Below, piece by piece: positions 33,635-44,699 of a stretch of 64,000 nt of DNA. Source of the stretch: Eopsaltria australis (Eukaryota; Chordata; Aves; Passeriformes; Petroicidae); NCBI GenBank assembly GCA_034509425.1, contig JAVTVJ010001355.1, positions 186,001 to 250,000 on the forward strand. The letters run 5' to 3'. Under the pieces are notes generated by a model that was not told where the DNA came from, ran no database searches, and saw only the letters and a list, made by a program, of their open reading frames with translations. Positions within the stretch are counted from its first letter, which is position 1, and the number at the start of each line of letters is the position of its first letter. The position numbers were made by a program, and so were the translations under genes.

Positions 33635-33771
33635 GTGCCCAGATTGTGGACTGTCCTCCCCTGAGATCCCCAAACCCCCCTGGATGGATCTGTGTGACCT
33701 GCCCTGGGTGAACCCCCTGGAGCAGGGCTTGGACTTGAGCTTCTCCAGAGCCCCTTCCAACCCCAGCCAGC

Positions 33772-33816
33772 CTGGGAATTCTGGGAATTCTGGGAATTCT
33801 GGGAATTCTGGGAATC
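33772..33816 (+). repeat. 9-bp repeat at a CR1 tail
   Basis: Four to five copies of 'gggaattct' directly follow the CR1 3' end. CR1 elements naturally end in a short tandem motif, so this is an expanded, altered tail. Confidence 0.92.
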
Positions 33817-33820
33817 CCAA

Positions 33821-35939
33821 ACTCTGGGCAGCTGGAGCAGAGCTGAGGGCTCTCATAGGAACGATCCATCTAAAGCAGGTTGCGATCAATCACTGTGTCC
33901 TGTGTTAATTAATAATCAGCTCTTGGTTACTCAGAGCAACCACGAAGCTGAGACAGATGAACAGAATTCCAACTGCTCCTGAAGAAATGAGGCTGAGGAC
34001 ACACTCACAAGGAGGGGAATTGGCTCAGAGTTCTCCTCCTGGGGTCCCAGCAGCCTGGCCAAGGTCAGCACCTGCTCCAGCCCCACGGGCTCCAGCAATC
34101 CTGCATTTCATGGCACACGTGCTTCCAAACCAGAGCACAGACATGAGGTGTCCTGTGGTGAACTCTGGGAAAAAAAAACCCAAAGAGGAAAAAATAAATG
34201 AATTTAGGTTTTGAATGTTTCACTCCTACATTATTCCTCTCCATTTCAGCCTATTGATAGTATTTATGTGGATGTTTAAAAAAAAAAATTCAAAATAAAC
34301 TTAAATAAAAATATATGGGAGTAAAAGCATTAGAATTTAATATTATCCAGATAGGATTTTTTAAATAAACCTCAAAAGATCAATACCTGCCCAAACATTT
34401 CGATTTCATTGAAGTGAGGTTTTGGTCAAAAAGGTGCCCCAAGTGGCAGCTGGGATCACCCAGGGATGAAGAACAGCCTGGGCTCATGGCTGGGCTCCTT
34501 TCCCAAATTCATTTCTGCAGCTGATCCTGAGCATGGACAACCTGGGCAGGTTATGCCATAACAGCTTTTCCATTTGCATCCAAATTTGGGGCATTATGCT
34601 CAACCTGCTCCTCCACTTCCACTCCAAGGTGCAGCCTGCTCCATTTGCATAATAACTATCTCCAGCTAATTATCCCCATTTGTTCCTGGAAGCAGCCACT
34701 TTCTGTAGGGCTTAAAATTACCATAAACTGTGCATGAGATCAAGAAAACACCGATTTATCTTATTAACAGTGAAGGAGTCTGTGTGTTAATTAGCAGGGG
34801 ATTACTTTGGGAATGCATTCTGATGTTCTCAGGACCAGCTCACCTGACAAGCCCCAAGCACCTCTCGGGATCTGCAGCTCAGAGCTGATGCAGAAGAGAA
34901 TCAGGAGCCCTAAAAGCAAAGGGTGAGGCCAAGGAAGCACCCAGGGAGTCACAATCCTGGGAATTCCTGTTTGGAATCGCACTGTGTGGGCACTGCAAAG
35001 CTGCAGAAACCTCTGAGGAAGTTGTTTAAATGGGATAATTGGAGCAAAGTGAGATAAAAGTGCTTCCAGCAGGGTTTAGGTGAGCTCAGCAAGCTCCTGC
35101 ACGGAGCAAATGGGCAGTAAAAATTGTTTTCTGCGTTTTTTGGATGGAATTTCGGACAAATATTTAAAGAAAACTCAGGTCCTGTCTCCTCAAGAGCTTC
35201 AGTGCCTCTGTGATATTCTCACTCCTCTGCTCAGTAAGCAGCTGCTGCAGCCTCCCCCTTGCAGCAGCTGTCAGAGCACTTCCCATAATATTCATGGATG
35301 CTCCATGTTTTCCAGCAGCAGGCGGTACAATTCCTGTATCTGCAAACGATCAGCATTCAAATCCAGATTTTTCTCCTTAATAGCCACTACACAGCCCCAA
35401 AGTGTTATCTTGCCTACACATATTTTTAATACCCCCCCCCCCCAGTAAAAGCTAAAGTAAGGAGTTGTATTTAAGGAAAAGATGTTCCCATGAAACTTTA
35501 AGTGAGAATTTCACACTGGGAAAAGATTAGAATAATACAGACTCTCAAGTGTGGAGCCATTTACTCTCCATTTTTCCTCTGCCCCAGAAACAGCCTCCTT
35601 TAATTTTCACTCTGGGGTTCCCACAGGCACCCGTGTGGATGCTGGGAATTGGACAAACTCCTCACACAGCCTGGAAACTTCCAGTTCAAAGAACAAAAGG
35701 AAATCAGATTGCACTAAACAGTTTTCCTTTTAAAGACCCCAACCCCTTCCAAAGAACTGAAATGTGAAACCCAAACCGAAATAATTATTTGCTGCTTTTC
35801 CATCAAAGCCAGTGTTGATGTTTAATGGAACTGGGCAGTTTTTAAGCCAACGCTCACGTGCTGCACTGGATTTCCACAGGAAAAAGGTCCTTTATCCATC
35901 TCCTTAAAAATCCATGGGATTTGAACACAACCCCAATGT
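33821..35939. other. Unique non-coding stretch
   Basis: No gene is recognised. A 122-codon plus frame (35080-35448) is somewhat protein-like in places, but it ends in a homopolymer-derived Pro run and has no known domain. A 12-C homopolymer sits at 35432-35443. Confidence 0.45.
35432..35443. repeat. Poly-C run, 12 bp
   Basis: Twelve consecutive C bases. Length calls in such runs are error-prone. Confidence 0.95.
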
Positions 35940-36578
35940 TGGGGAAGATGAGATAGGAAAGCCTTATCAATGTGATCACCTGGCAAAAGATGCTGAGAAT
36001 GGAGAAACTCTGAGTGAGATTGAAATGAAGACAAGCTTTGAGATCCCAAAGCCCAGCTCCTGAACAACTGGAAAACAATGGCATGGCCACTGCAGGTGAT
36101 CCCCCTTGGATTGAACAATCCCCTCTGCTTGCAGACAGCTCCAAGGCTCAGAGCAGACCCCACCAACCTGGCAGAGGCTCCCAAAAGCAGCTTTTAGGGT
36201 TTCAAATAGTACACTGGATGGTGATGCAATAGTTCTCATGGGCTGGATGCAAATGGTATAAGATTTGTAGTTTGTTCTGGATTGGTGAATGAAAATGAGA
36301 ATATTCAGCACAGAAGATGATTTATGGGATTGTAAACGGCAAGCTCACTCTCTTAGCTCTCTTTGATCCTCGCTCTTAGATTCTCCTCTCTTCGTCTCTC
36401 TTAGCTCTTCTCTCTTCTCTCCTCTCTTGCCTCTCTGCCCTGCTCCAGGCTGTGTCTGGCAGCCCCCAGCAGCTCTCCTACACCCACGCCCTTTCACAAT
36501 GAACCTCACGCTCTCAGACCCGACTGCAGAGATCTCTCGTCTGTCCCGACTGTCCCAAACCCACCCCCAAATTCTACA
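35940..36578 (-). mobile_element. LTR-like element, pair B, left copy (antisense)
   Basis: On the minus strand this 639-bp block starts 'tgtagaatttggggg' and ends '...catcttcccca', so it has the TG...CA ends typical of retroviral LTRs. It matches 41265-41913 in inverted orientation. Identity is high except in the purine-rich 'gagagaagagag' tract (near 36350-36430), where indels occur. A 111-codon frame (35976-36311, minus) is shared with the other copy. No gag, pol or env lies next to it, so it is probably a solo LTR. No target-site duplication is clear. Confidence 0.7.
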
Positions 36579-37142
36579 GCCCTTCCCCAGTAAAGCCATG
36601 GGACACAGAACGGGGTTCCCATAAACTGCATGGCCATAAATCCTTATTTCCATGATGGATTTCACAAGACAATGGGTTTAACAATTCCTTTTTGCCGATC
36701 AGTTCTCTGATTTCTTAGGAAACCCTTTCTGGGTTTAAGGCACGTCTTAAGGAATTAATTTTCCGCAGTGATCCTGCAAAGAGCTGGAATGTAATTGCCA
36801 GGGAGTTAATGGAGTCATTGTGCATATTTTTGTTCTTCATTTCCCCAAGAACAATCTGAGCCTTCCAGAGAGAGAACAAAGAATATCCAAGGCATCTTTA
36901 ACATCAGGTGAGGCTCTCATCACACACAAACCCCGTGCAGCTAAAAATTCAATGGCAAAACCTGTTCAGCTGCTCTCTAAAATTGTTCTCCATGTCAATA
37001 AAGGAGCAAGTCAGAAATAAATAACAACACAATGGCCAGAGGTGCTGCTGCTTCTCAGCAATCTGCTGGAATTACTGCCCTGGTTGTATGGGAGGGCACA
37101 ACACTGAGAATTATCCCTTCCCTATCCATGGCAGGAGGTTGG
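36579..37142. other. Unique non-coding stretch inside pair B
   Basis: No gene or recognised repeat is seen. Confidence 0.5.
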
Positions 37143-37392
37143 AACCAGAATTCCAGAATCATTGAGGTTGGAAAACACCTCCAAGGTCATCCAGTCCAAG
37201 CTGTGCCTGATCCCCACCCTGTCCCCTGCCCAGGGCTCTGAGTGCCACATCCAGGAATTCCTTGGGCACCTCCAGGGATGGGGACTCCAAACCTCCCTGG
37301 GCAGTCCCTTTCCATGGAGAAATTCCTGCTGATGTCCAACCTGAGCCTCCCCTGGCCGAGTTTGAGGCCATTGTCTCTTGTCCTGGGAGATA
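37143..37392 (-). mobile_element. CR1 LINE 3' fragment, antisense
   Basis: The block reads 'cagaatcattgaggttggaa', 'ccaaggtcatccagtccaag', 'cacctccagggatggggact' and 'tttgaggccattgtctcttg'. This is a CR1 3' UTR in reverse. It ends next to a short CR1 terminus in the opposite orientation. Confidence 0.92.
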
Positions 37393-37395
37393 TGG

Positions 37396-37442
37396 TGATT
37401 TTTGGGGTCCCTTCCAATGGGAACCATTCTGTGGTTCTGAAC
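37396..37442 (+). mobile_element. CR1 LINE 3' terminus, sense, very short
   Basis: 'ggggtcccttccaatgggaa' followed by 'ccattctgtggttctg' is a CR1 3' terminus on the plus strand. It abuts the antisense fragment before it, making a back-to-back composite. Confidence 0.75.
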
Positions 37443-37547
37443 ACCTCCCACCTCCCTCTCCTTTCATCCCCAGCTTCCTGGGAATGATATCCACTCATTT
37501 CATCCCTGCAGCACGTCCTGTCCAGGCACAGACACTGCCACCACCAT

Positions 37548-37881
37548 CATCATCATCATCATATCATCATCATCATCACTATCATATCATCATCACATCA
37601 TCATCATAACCATCATCATATCATCATCATCATCACCATCACATCATCACCATCATCACCATCATCACCATCATATCATCATCACCACACCATCATCACC
37701 ATCATCATCATCATCACCATCACATCATCATCATCATCACCATCATCATAACCATCATCACATCATCATCATCACCATCATATCATCATCATCATCATAA
37801 CCATCATAATATCATCATCATAACCATCATCACATCATCATCACCACCATCATATCATCATCACCATCATCATCACCATCA
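37548..37881. repeat. (CAT/ATC)n microsatellite, compound
   Basis: About 330 bp of 'catcat' and 'catcac' triplets, interrupted often by 'atat' and 'acca', so the phase shifts repeatedly. Confidence 0.97.
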
Positions 37882-38131
37882 GGCATGATTTCCTGCTGAG
37901 GGCTCCCAAAAGCACACCCCAGACAGCGACACACCCCTGCACAGGCTCTGTTACCCTCACACCAGCCCAAACCCCAAGGAGCCAAGTGCAGCACCAGCTC
38001 TTGGATTTTCATGCAATAAAAAGGCTTTTAAAAATGCAAACCAGGCCTCCATCCCATCCTCCTTGGGCAGAGGGTGTCACAGGGAGAGGTGCTCGCCCAG
38101 GCTGCTTTGGGGGTCACAGATCAGGTGATGC

Positions 38132-38200
38132 AGATTGGAAAATCCAACCATTTTCCAGAAATCCAACCATTTTCCACAAATCCAACTGTTTTCCACAAAT
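38132..38200. repeat. 19-bp tandem repeat, about 3.5 copies
   Basis: Repeated units close to 'aatccaaccattttccaca' with a few substitutions. Confidence 0.92.
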
Positions 38201-38871
38201 GGCCGAGCACTTTCTGCAAAGAACGTTTTAGGCACAAGGCTGATTTTGATCTGAAAGGCTGAAGAAACATCAAAGGGAAATACCTGTGGGTATGCAGCAG
38301 TGCTCCTGGAACAAGCCCAGGCTCATGAATACCAAGTGATAAATATTCAGGATAAACATTGTACCTCTGTGTGCATTGAGAGCTCACCTGAGCCCTGCCC
38401 ACCTGTCCTTGGGTCCCAGCAGAGCCCAGGCTGCACCTGAGCTTCACCATCCCATCCTTGTCCCATCCCAGGGCTTCTCCCTGTGCCCACCTGGGATTTT
38501 CCTGCTGATTTCAGGCTGGGCTGGGCTGCAGGTGGGATTTCAGGTGGTGAAGGTTTGTAAAGGCAGCAGTGGGGACTGTGAGCAAAATCAGGATACTCAC
38601 AACAAAAATGATCATGAACCCAAAAGGCTGAAACCAAAAGGACAATCACCAAAAACGGCCAAATTTCACCTAATTTAACGCAGCAAAAAGCAAAGCTGAA
38701 AGCTTTAGAGCACGAGGCTCTGCACAGCTTCCCAGCAAGGATTTCCCACGGCACACAAAATTCATTTTGATTTATCTTGTGCACTGCTGTTTTCCCATCC
38801 AGCTGAAGAGCAGAGGGGGGTGTGTGATTTCATTTAAAACTCACCAGCTCTGAGCAGCTCTTTGCAGTCGC
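38201..38871. other. Unique non-coding stretch inside pair B
   Basis: No gene is recognised. A 145-codon minus frame (38347-38784) shows no motif. Confidence 0.45.
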
Positions 38872-38988
38872 CTTTCCAGACCAGCATCATTTCTAATCTC
38901 ACCCTGAGAAAACACTTGTAAATCTGCTAAATGACTCAAATTTGCAGTTTTTCTCCCTCTCAGTTTGCTGGATTGCTGTCTCAGGCAG
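38872..38988 (+). repeat. Probable source of the 33.5-kb templated insertion
   Basis: These 117 bp lie in otherwise unique DNA and match 33520-33634. They are centred at about 38930, within a few bases of the midpoint between the two inverted LTR-like copies of pair B (about 38924). Confidence 0.9.
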
Positions 38989-40149
38989 TTTCTCTGCCCA
39001 GGCAGACTTTTGAAGTGACTTTATAAAACGAGCATCTGTTGATAATCGAATAAGTCTGGAAAGAAAATATTTCTATTTTCCACACAATGCTGGGAAAAAC
39101 CTCGAAACTTGTAAACAAGCAGGGGATGTGACAGCAGCAATTGGTCTCTGCTAACAGCAAAACACAAAGGAAGGAAAATACAGGGAGAAAAAGTGGATCT
39201 GTGCATATTTAATACCGTTTTTGTAGCCAGGCACTTTTCATGAAGTTTGACTCAGCGTTGTAATTAAAATGTTCTGTAACGGTGGTAATTACCCCATCAG
39301 GTAGGGCACAATGCATGGCAGCACAAATCCACAATATAATGATTATTTCCAAGCTGCATTTCAATTTTTGTGCATTTTAAGCACCTCCCTCGTGCCTGGG
39401 AGCAGGGATTTTTAGCAGGGTCCAACACAGAGTTGGAACAGTGGGATTTTTGTTATCTTTTTGCTCTTCCTTCTTGACAAACTGCAGCCTTTAAAAGAGA
39501 ACAGAGTGTAATAAATCAAGTGATGAAATTTAATCCAATTAAACCCCACCTGAGCACACCTTGATGGTGCAGAGCCAGGTGAGAGGCAGAGGGTTCTCCC
39601 CACCACGGAGCAGCTCTGCCTTGAGGAGCACAAAAACTCTGGAAACTTCTGGAAACCAACCCAGAACATCCCAAACGTCACAGAAATGGCAAAGCCCCTT
39701 CACTTTGCAAACAGTTTTGAGGCACATTGACCTCAGGGGTGCTAAAATCTCCCTTTTTGGGGGAGGAGTGGGGTGTTCAGACCTATATAAAACCAAAGTA
39801 ACACAAAGCATCAGAGCATCCCTGCAATTCAGAGAATTCTGGGGTCTGGAGCCTTCACAAAGCCTTTTGAGTGCTGCAGGAAGATGAATTATCTCCCATT
39901 TCTTCTGATGTCATGTCTGGAACAAAACACTAAACCCTGTCAATTATTTCCATCCTCCCAGGTTCCATCAGTCCCCTGCGAGCTCGTCCAGCAAGAAAAT
40001 AACCCCTTTTCACTTTGGAAAGGGGCAATAAAGATGATGGATGCTTTTTGGAGTTTATTTTTGCTGCGTCCATAAACATTCCCCTAATAGCTCATCGCAG
40101 CTGACGAGGAGCTTGGTGCAGCCAACTGCTGTTGACTGAAAATATCTGA
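38989..40149. other. Unique non-coding stretch
   Basis: No gene or mobile element is recognised. The part from 39200 to 39370 is repeat-free and complex, and could include a conserved element. Confidence 0.45.
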
Positions 40150-40330
40150 CAATTTTATTTTTTTTTTTCCTCTCCCGAGCTTGCTGTACAGAAGGAATGA
40201 TTTATATTTGAATAGCACTCTCCTGTGATCAGGAAATACATAGATATTTGTCATAATTAACGCAGGGCCCCGCCTCGCAGGCACCATTAATGAGCTTTTA
40301 TTAAGAAATCCTATTTCAGTCCCTTTTCAC
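40150..40330. promoter_or_regulatory. Candidate conserved non-coding element
   Basis: This is a repeat-free block with homeodomain-like 'cataattaacgcag' (40252-40265) and 'ccattaatgagc' (40284-40295) around a CpG-bearing 'ccccgcctcgcag' segment. Its function is inferred from appearance only. Confidence 0.25.
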
Positions 40331-40493
40331 TCCAGGAGGACCATGAGAGGCCTGAGATGTTTATCTGGCACACTTCGTTTTCCCCTACACACCAAGATAA
40401 TTAAATCACTGAGCCAACTTCAAGGCAAGAGCTGAGGAATCATCCCCTTGATTTTCTTTTTTGCCCCCAGGATGCTGCCAAAGGCAAAATAAA

Positions 40494-40570
40494 ATCCCAG
40501 AATGGTTTGGGTTGGAAGGGACCTCAGAATTCATCCAGAGACACCTTCCACCATCCCAGTCCTGAATTCC
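40494..40570 (-). mobile_element. CR1 LINE 3' terminus, antisense
   Basis: 'tcccagaatggtttgggttg' followed by 'gaagggacctcagaa' is the reverse complement of a CR1 3' end. Only about 75 bp remain. Confidence 0.88.
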
Positions 40571-41264
40571 TCCTCTCCTTGCTGAAAACCATTGGAATGA
40601 TGACAAATGGTTTTAACAAAGCTGCTTTTGGATGATTATTATTTCATTATTATTGTATTTTTTAAATGTCCGTTGTTATCTTTCTACCCTTAAAGAAAAT
40701 CACAGTGAAGAAAATGAGATGAAGTGCTGATGTTTGAGAGACACTCTGGAGGGAGAAAGAGGTGAAATAAAGTGAAATAATTTTAAAATGCCAACATTTC
40801 TAGTGATACCTGGATTTCTGGGAGAGAAGAAAAGGTGAAAAAACCTCTTTGAGCAACTCCCACCACAGCCTGCACGTTCAGAGGGAGCAGACAGGAGCAT
40901 GGCCTGAGAAAAATGGGATCTCCCAGTTCTTCCACCTGAAATATGGGACAGGACACGGTCAGGGACCCACCACCCCTCCTGCCCAGCATCCTCAGTGCCT
41001 GATATGGGACAAAAAGTGCATTTCTTGGCCATAAATAATAAAAATTTATTTAATACGCAGCACTCTGAGTCTCATGCTGCCTTGAACCATTCCTTGCCTT
41101 GCTCTGGAGCAGGCTGAGGTGGGCAATGTGCGAGGCAAGCACGCTGCTGTCACTTAGCAACCTGAAACGGGGCTGCCAACAAAGATCTTTATTTCTGGAA
41201 CAATTGAACAGCAGAGCCCGAGCAGGGCTGAGCTTTTGGGGGTGGCACAGCCCCAGCCCCTCTC
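40571..41264. other. Non-coding stretch, possibly with old LTR debris
   Basis: No gene is recognised. Near 41190-41200 the minus strand carries an AATAAA signal in a context like that at 6.4 kb, so a decayed antisense LTR may lie at about 41050-41264. The evidence is weak. Confidence 0.3.
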
Positions 41265-41913
41265 TGTAGAGTTTGCGGGTGGGTTTGGGACGGTCGGGAC
41301 AGACGAGAGATCTCTGCAGTCGGGTCTGAGAGCGTGAGGTTCATTGTGAAAGGGCGTGGGTGGAGGAGAGCTGCTGGGGGCTGCCAGACACAGCCTAGAG
41401 CAGGGCAGAGAGGTGAGAGAGGAGAGAAGAGAGAGGATCGAAGAGAAGAGCTCAGAGAGCTAAGAGCAAGGATATAAGGAAGCTAAGAGAGAGGATCCAA
41501 GAGAGCGAGCTTGTTGCTTACAATCCCATAAATCATCTTCTGTGCTGAATATTCTCATTTTCATTCACCAATCCAGAACAAACTACAAATCTTACACCAT
41601 TTGCATCCAGCCCATGAGAACTATTGCATTACCATCCAGTGTTCTATTTGAAACCCTAAAAGCTGGTTTTTGGAGCCTCTGCCAGGTTGGTGGGGTCTGC
41701 TCTGAGCCTTGGGCCTGTCTGCAGGCAGAGGGGATTGTTCAATCCAAGGGGGATCACCTGCAGTGGCCATGCCATTGTTTTCCAGTTGTTCAGGAGCTGG
41801 GCTTTGGGATCTCAAAGCTTGTCTTCATTTCAATCTCGCTCAGAGTTTCTCCATTCTCAGCCTCTTTTGCCAGGTGATCACATTGATAAGGCTTTCCTAT
41901 CTCATCTTCCCCA
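41265..41913 (+). mobile_element. LTR-like element, pair B, right copy (sense)
   Basis: This 649-bp block starts 'tgtagagtttgcggg' and ends '...catcttcccca', giving TG...CA ends. It carries a purine-rich tract at about 41410-41505 and matches 35940-36578 in inverted orientation. The 9 bp 'gcccctctc' lie immediately before it (41256-41264) and immediately after it (41914-41922). That looks like a target-site duplication, though most retroviruses make 4-6 bp; the direct repeat can be read as up to 14 bp if 'cccca' is counted. No viral genes are present. Confidence 0.75.
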
Positions 41914-44139
41914 GCCCCTCTCGCTGCTGCTCCTCCCCAGGGCTGGCACTGTCCCTGCAGCTTTTCACCCTCACCCGAACCTCCCAAACTTTATGGCAAA
42001 GAGCAGGGAGAAAATTAATAAAAGGAGGAGAATTGGCATTATTTCATGAGTGCTTTGGCCAATTGACTCCAGCGTGCCCAAAGCAGGGTGCTAAAGCAGA
42101 GAGCAGCTGAATTTGAATCCCATCAGCTGCTCTGCCTTTGGAATCTCTTGGAATCCCCCTGATCCTGCAGCGAGGCAGGAGCACCTTCCTCAGCAGGTGA
42201 GAGCACCAAGAGCCTCTGCTGATTGCTCTGCACCTTCCTCCTGCCTCAGGGCATGCTTAATTACTGCCAGCTTTAATTACTGTCCCAGCCTCCCAAAGGG
42301 CTTTAATTCTCTCAGATTTCACATCTCATCCCTTCTCCTTCCCTGCTGCTGTGGCTGCAGCAGCTCCCAGACACCTCTGGGCTGGAGAAAACTGAGAATT
42401 CATCTAAAGAGGAATAAACTGGTTAAACTGGAAATTCGGGGGTGCTGCCTGCTCCCCACCACGGATGAAATCTGATTTAATGGGCACTTTAAAACCAAGC
42501 ATCCACCAGAAATTTGGCATTTATCACGTGCTGGAAACAAACTGCCCACTGCTCACCCTTCTCTGCTTGAATCCTCCCCGTTTACACAAGGGGAATTAAC
42601 TTAGGGATATCCCCAGTAAATCAAATTACCTTGGTAAAAAATTAACACAGGCAGGAGAGTATAAAATACAGAGAGAAAAATGGAAAAGGGAAGCAAAGAA
42701 CCCACAGCCATTATAAGGCCTAAAAAGCCAGATTTGCCTTGTGAATATTCCTCTTCAAGGAAAAACTCAGGATGACTTTTACCTCTTAAATCCCACGAAC
42801 TAAACTGAACAATTCCAAAAGTAATGAGAGAATGTCAAAGAAATGCTAAAATGTGGCAGAGCAGCCCTGAGAGCCCTAACTACAGAGCACTGCCTCTAAT
42901 CAAAGCCTAATATTCTAATTCAAACCATTATTATTATTATTATTACTATTATTATTGCCATGTTTCTCCTCCTATCTTGGCAAAAATCATCCCTGCTTAT
43001 GTATTTTTAACGATTTCTGTTAAGGACAATCAAAAATATGATCAATTATTTATAAAAAATTCAGTCTGAGTTTGTATTTAAAATCATGTCACTGGGAAGA
43101 ATCAGTTCACTGCGTTTTGCCAAGTCACAATGAAGATGAATTTTAAGTTTTCTCACACAAATATCCAGATACACTTGATGGGGAATGAAAGAATTCATTG
43201 TTGGCCTCATTTTATAACGAAAGAGAGTCAGATATGAGCTACTCAAAACACAGAGCTCTGGCAGCAATTTACAGGCTTTATATGCAAGTGGAGTTAATCC
43301 TCTAAGTAGACTCCCAATTCCTGCAGGAGACAGGAATTAGGTGGCATTTGAGCTCATATGAGAGATCTGGAACTGTCTGCCTTTGCTGAGAATAATGCAG
43401 TTTTAGGAGTTTTAGGGTGAGGCAGCAGAAGTGCATCAACCACCTCCCTAAAATCCCACTGTGCCACCAAGCCCAGCAGCTCTGGTGGTGGCCAAATCCT
43501 GTCAGTCCTGGGATGAGCAGGATTTGCAGGATTTCACCCCCAGGATGGTCAAACCTGCCTGATTTCAGCTCCACAGGAGCACTCCCAGTCCATGAGTGAC
43601 CCCTGAAACCATGAACCAGCCCCATGGAGAGTGACCCCTCTTGGGTGATTTCCACCCTATGGAAAGGTTTGAGCTTTGCCTGCAGTGGGACTGGAAATTA
43701 TCATCGCCAACCTTGGGATTCAGATCATTTCAATTTAAAATTGAGAAAGGAAATTTTAAAATTTTAAATAGGAAAAAGGTTCTGAGTGAAGTGCTTGGAG
43801 CAGAACCTGGAAAGAGGCACCAGAGCAGGACAACGCAACCAGAACCCAAAGCACAGCACAAACGAGCAAAGTTTAGTCAGAATAATCACCAAGCCACGCC
43901 CAAATGCCATTTTCCTTTTGCAATCACAATTTCTTGGTGGGGTTTTACCCACCAGGTGGGCAGAGGACTGGGTGTGCCACCCTGGGAGGTGCAGGGCTGT
44001 GCTACTCATGCACAAGGAGAGCTTTCCTTGGGATCAGCATTAATCCCACCCCAGAGCTGGTTTTAAATGCACAGCAGGAGCCACTTTGCCTTGCAACAAC
44101 ATCAGTCAGGCCGTGTGCAGGGTGTCCTCACTGAAATTT
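41914..44139. other. Unique non-coding stretch
   Basis: No gene or CR1 is recognised. A short ATT microsatellite is listed separately. The frame at 43641-44066 (141 codons, plus) has no recognisable motif. Confidence 0.45.
42926..42957. repeat. (ATT)n microsatellite
   Basis: About ten ATT triplets with one interruption ('actatt'). Confidence 0.93.
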
Positions 44140-44330
44140 CCATGAAATAAGATTCAGGCCTTTTGGAAATCGATGGGAGCTCATCCATTGACTTTGGAGG
44201 GCGTGGGACGAACCCAAACTGAGGGAAACGGGCTCTCATCAACCCAATTTATATTGCTTGAATTAATTTGCCACACCTTAACGATGAAGATCTGCAAAGC
44301 ACTCTACTCCTTCCTGTCTTTTTTTAAACC
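44140..44330. promoter_or_regulatory. Candidate conserved non-coding element
   Basis: This is a repeat-free block with scattered CpGs ('gggcgtgggacgaaccc' at about 44200-44216) and A/T-rich segments such as 'ttgaattaatttgccacacc'. No open frame of note is present. Confidence 0.22.
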
Positions 44331-44699
44331 CTGAACACATTTTTTTCCTCGGTTAAAATGTGTAAAACACTCGACAGCCTCTGCCAAATCCCAACCTGGC
44401 AAAACCCTCCGGGTTCACCCGTGGTCTCCTGGCACCACTGCTCAAAAACACCCGAAACATAACGCCTGAAAGAAAGCACAGGTCAGAAATTAGACAGCTT
44501 ACAATTTATCCTTACCTCCTATTCACTTTTGCCCTTCAAAAGAACTCAGCCCTGGGGAGCTGACAAATAAAGATAAATTACCCCTCTGCAGAGTTCTCTC
44601 TAACTAAGCCATTGTAGGGATTAAATGAACCTTAGAAGCCAAATTCAGCTTTGATAGCTGGAATTGGGGGGGAATTTTTTTGCCTTTTCACAAGTACAA

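Larger units (their letters stand above)
33280..33820 (+). mobile_element. CR1 LINE 3' fragment, interrupted by an insertion
   Basis: The plus strand reads as a CR1: 'accctggagaagagacaatt', then 'ccagctgaacatggggaaaa', 'gtggagtgtcctcccctgag', and 'gagcagggcttggacttgag' with 'ccccttccaaccccag' at the end. A 52-bp stretch of the element (33468-33519) is repeated at 33635-33686 with two mismatches. Between the two copies lies 115 bp of non-CR1 DNA. The element ends in a tail repeat (33772-33816). Confidence 0.9.

Noticed and set aside
35976..36311. 111-codon frame conserved between 35976-36311 and 41542-41877
   Set aside because: Its conservation is explained by the two LTR-like copies being near-identical as DNA. 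There is no evidence of protein-level selection and no viral domain is recognisable.
37548..37881. His-repeat coding sequence from CAT/CAC triplets
   Set aside because: Frequent frame shifts by 'atat' and similar interruptions, with no surrounding open frame.
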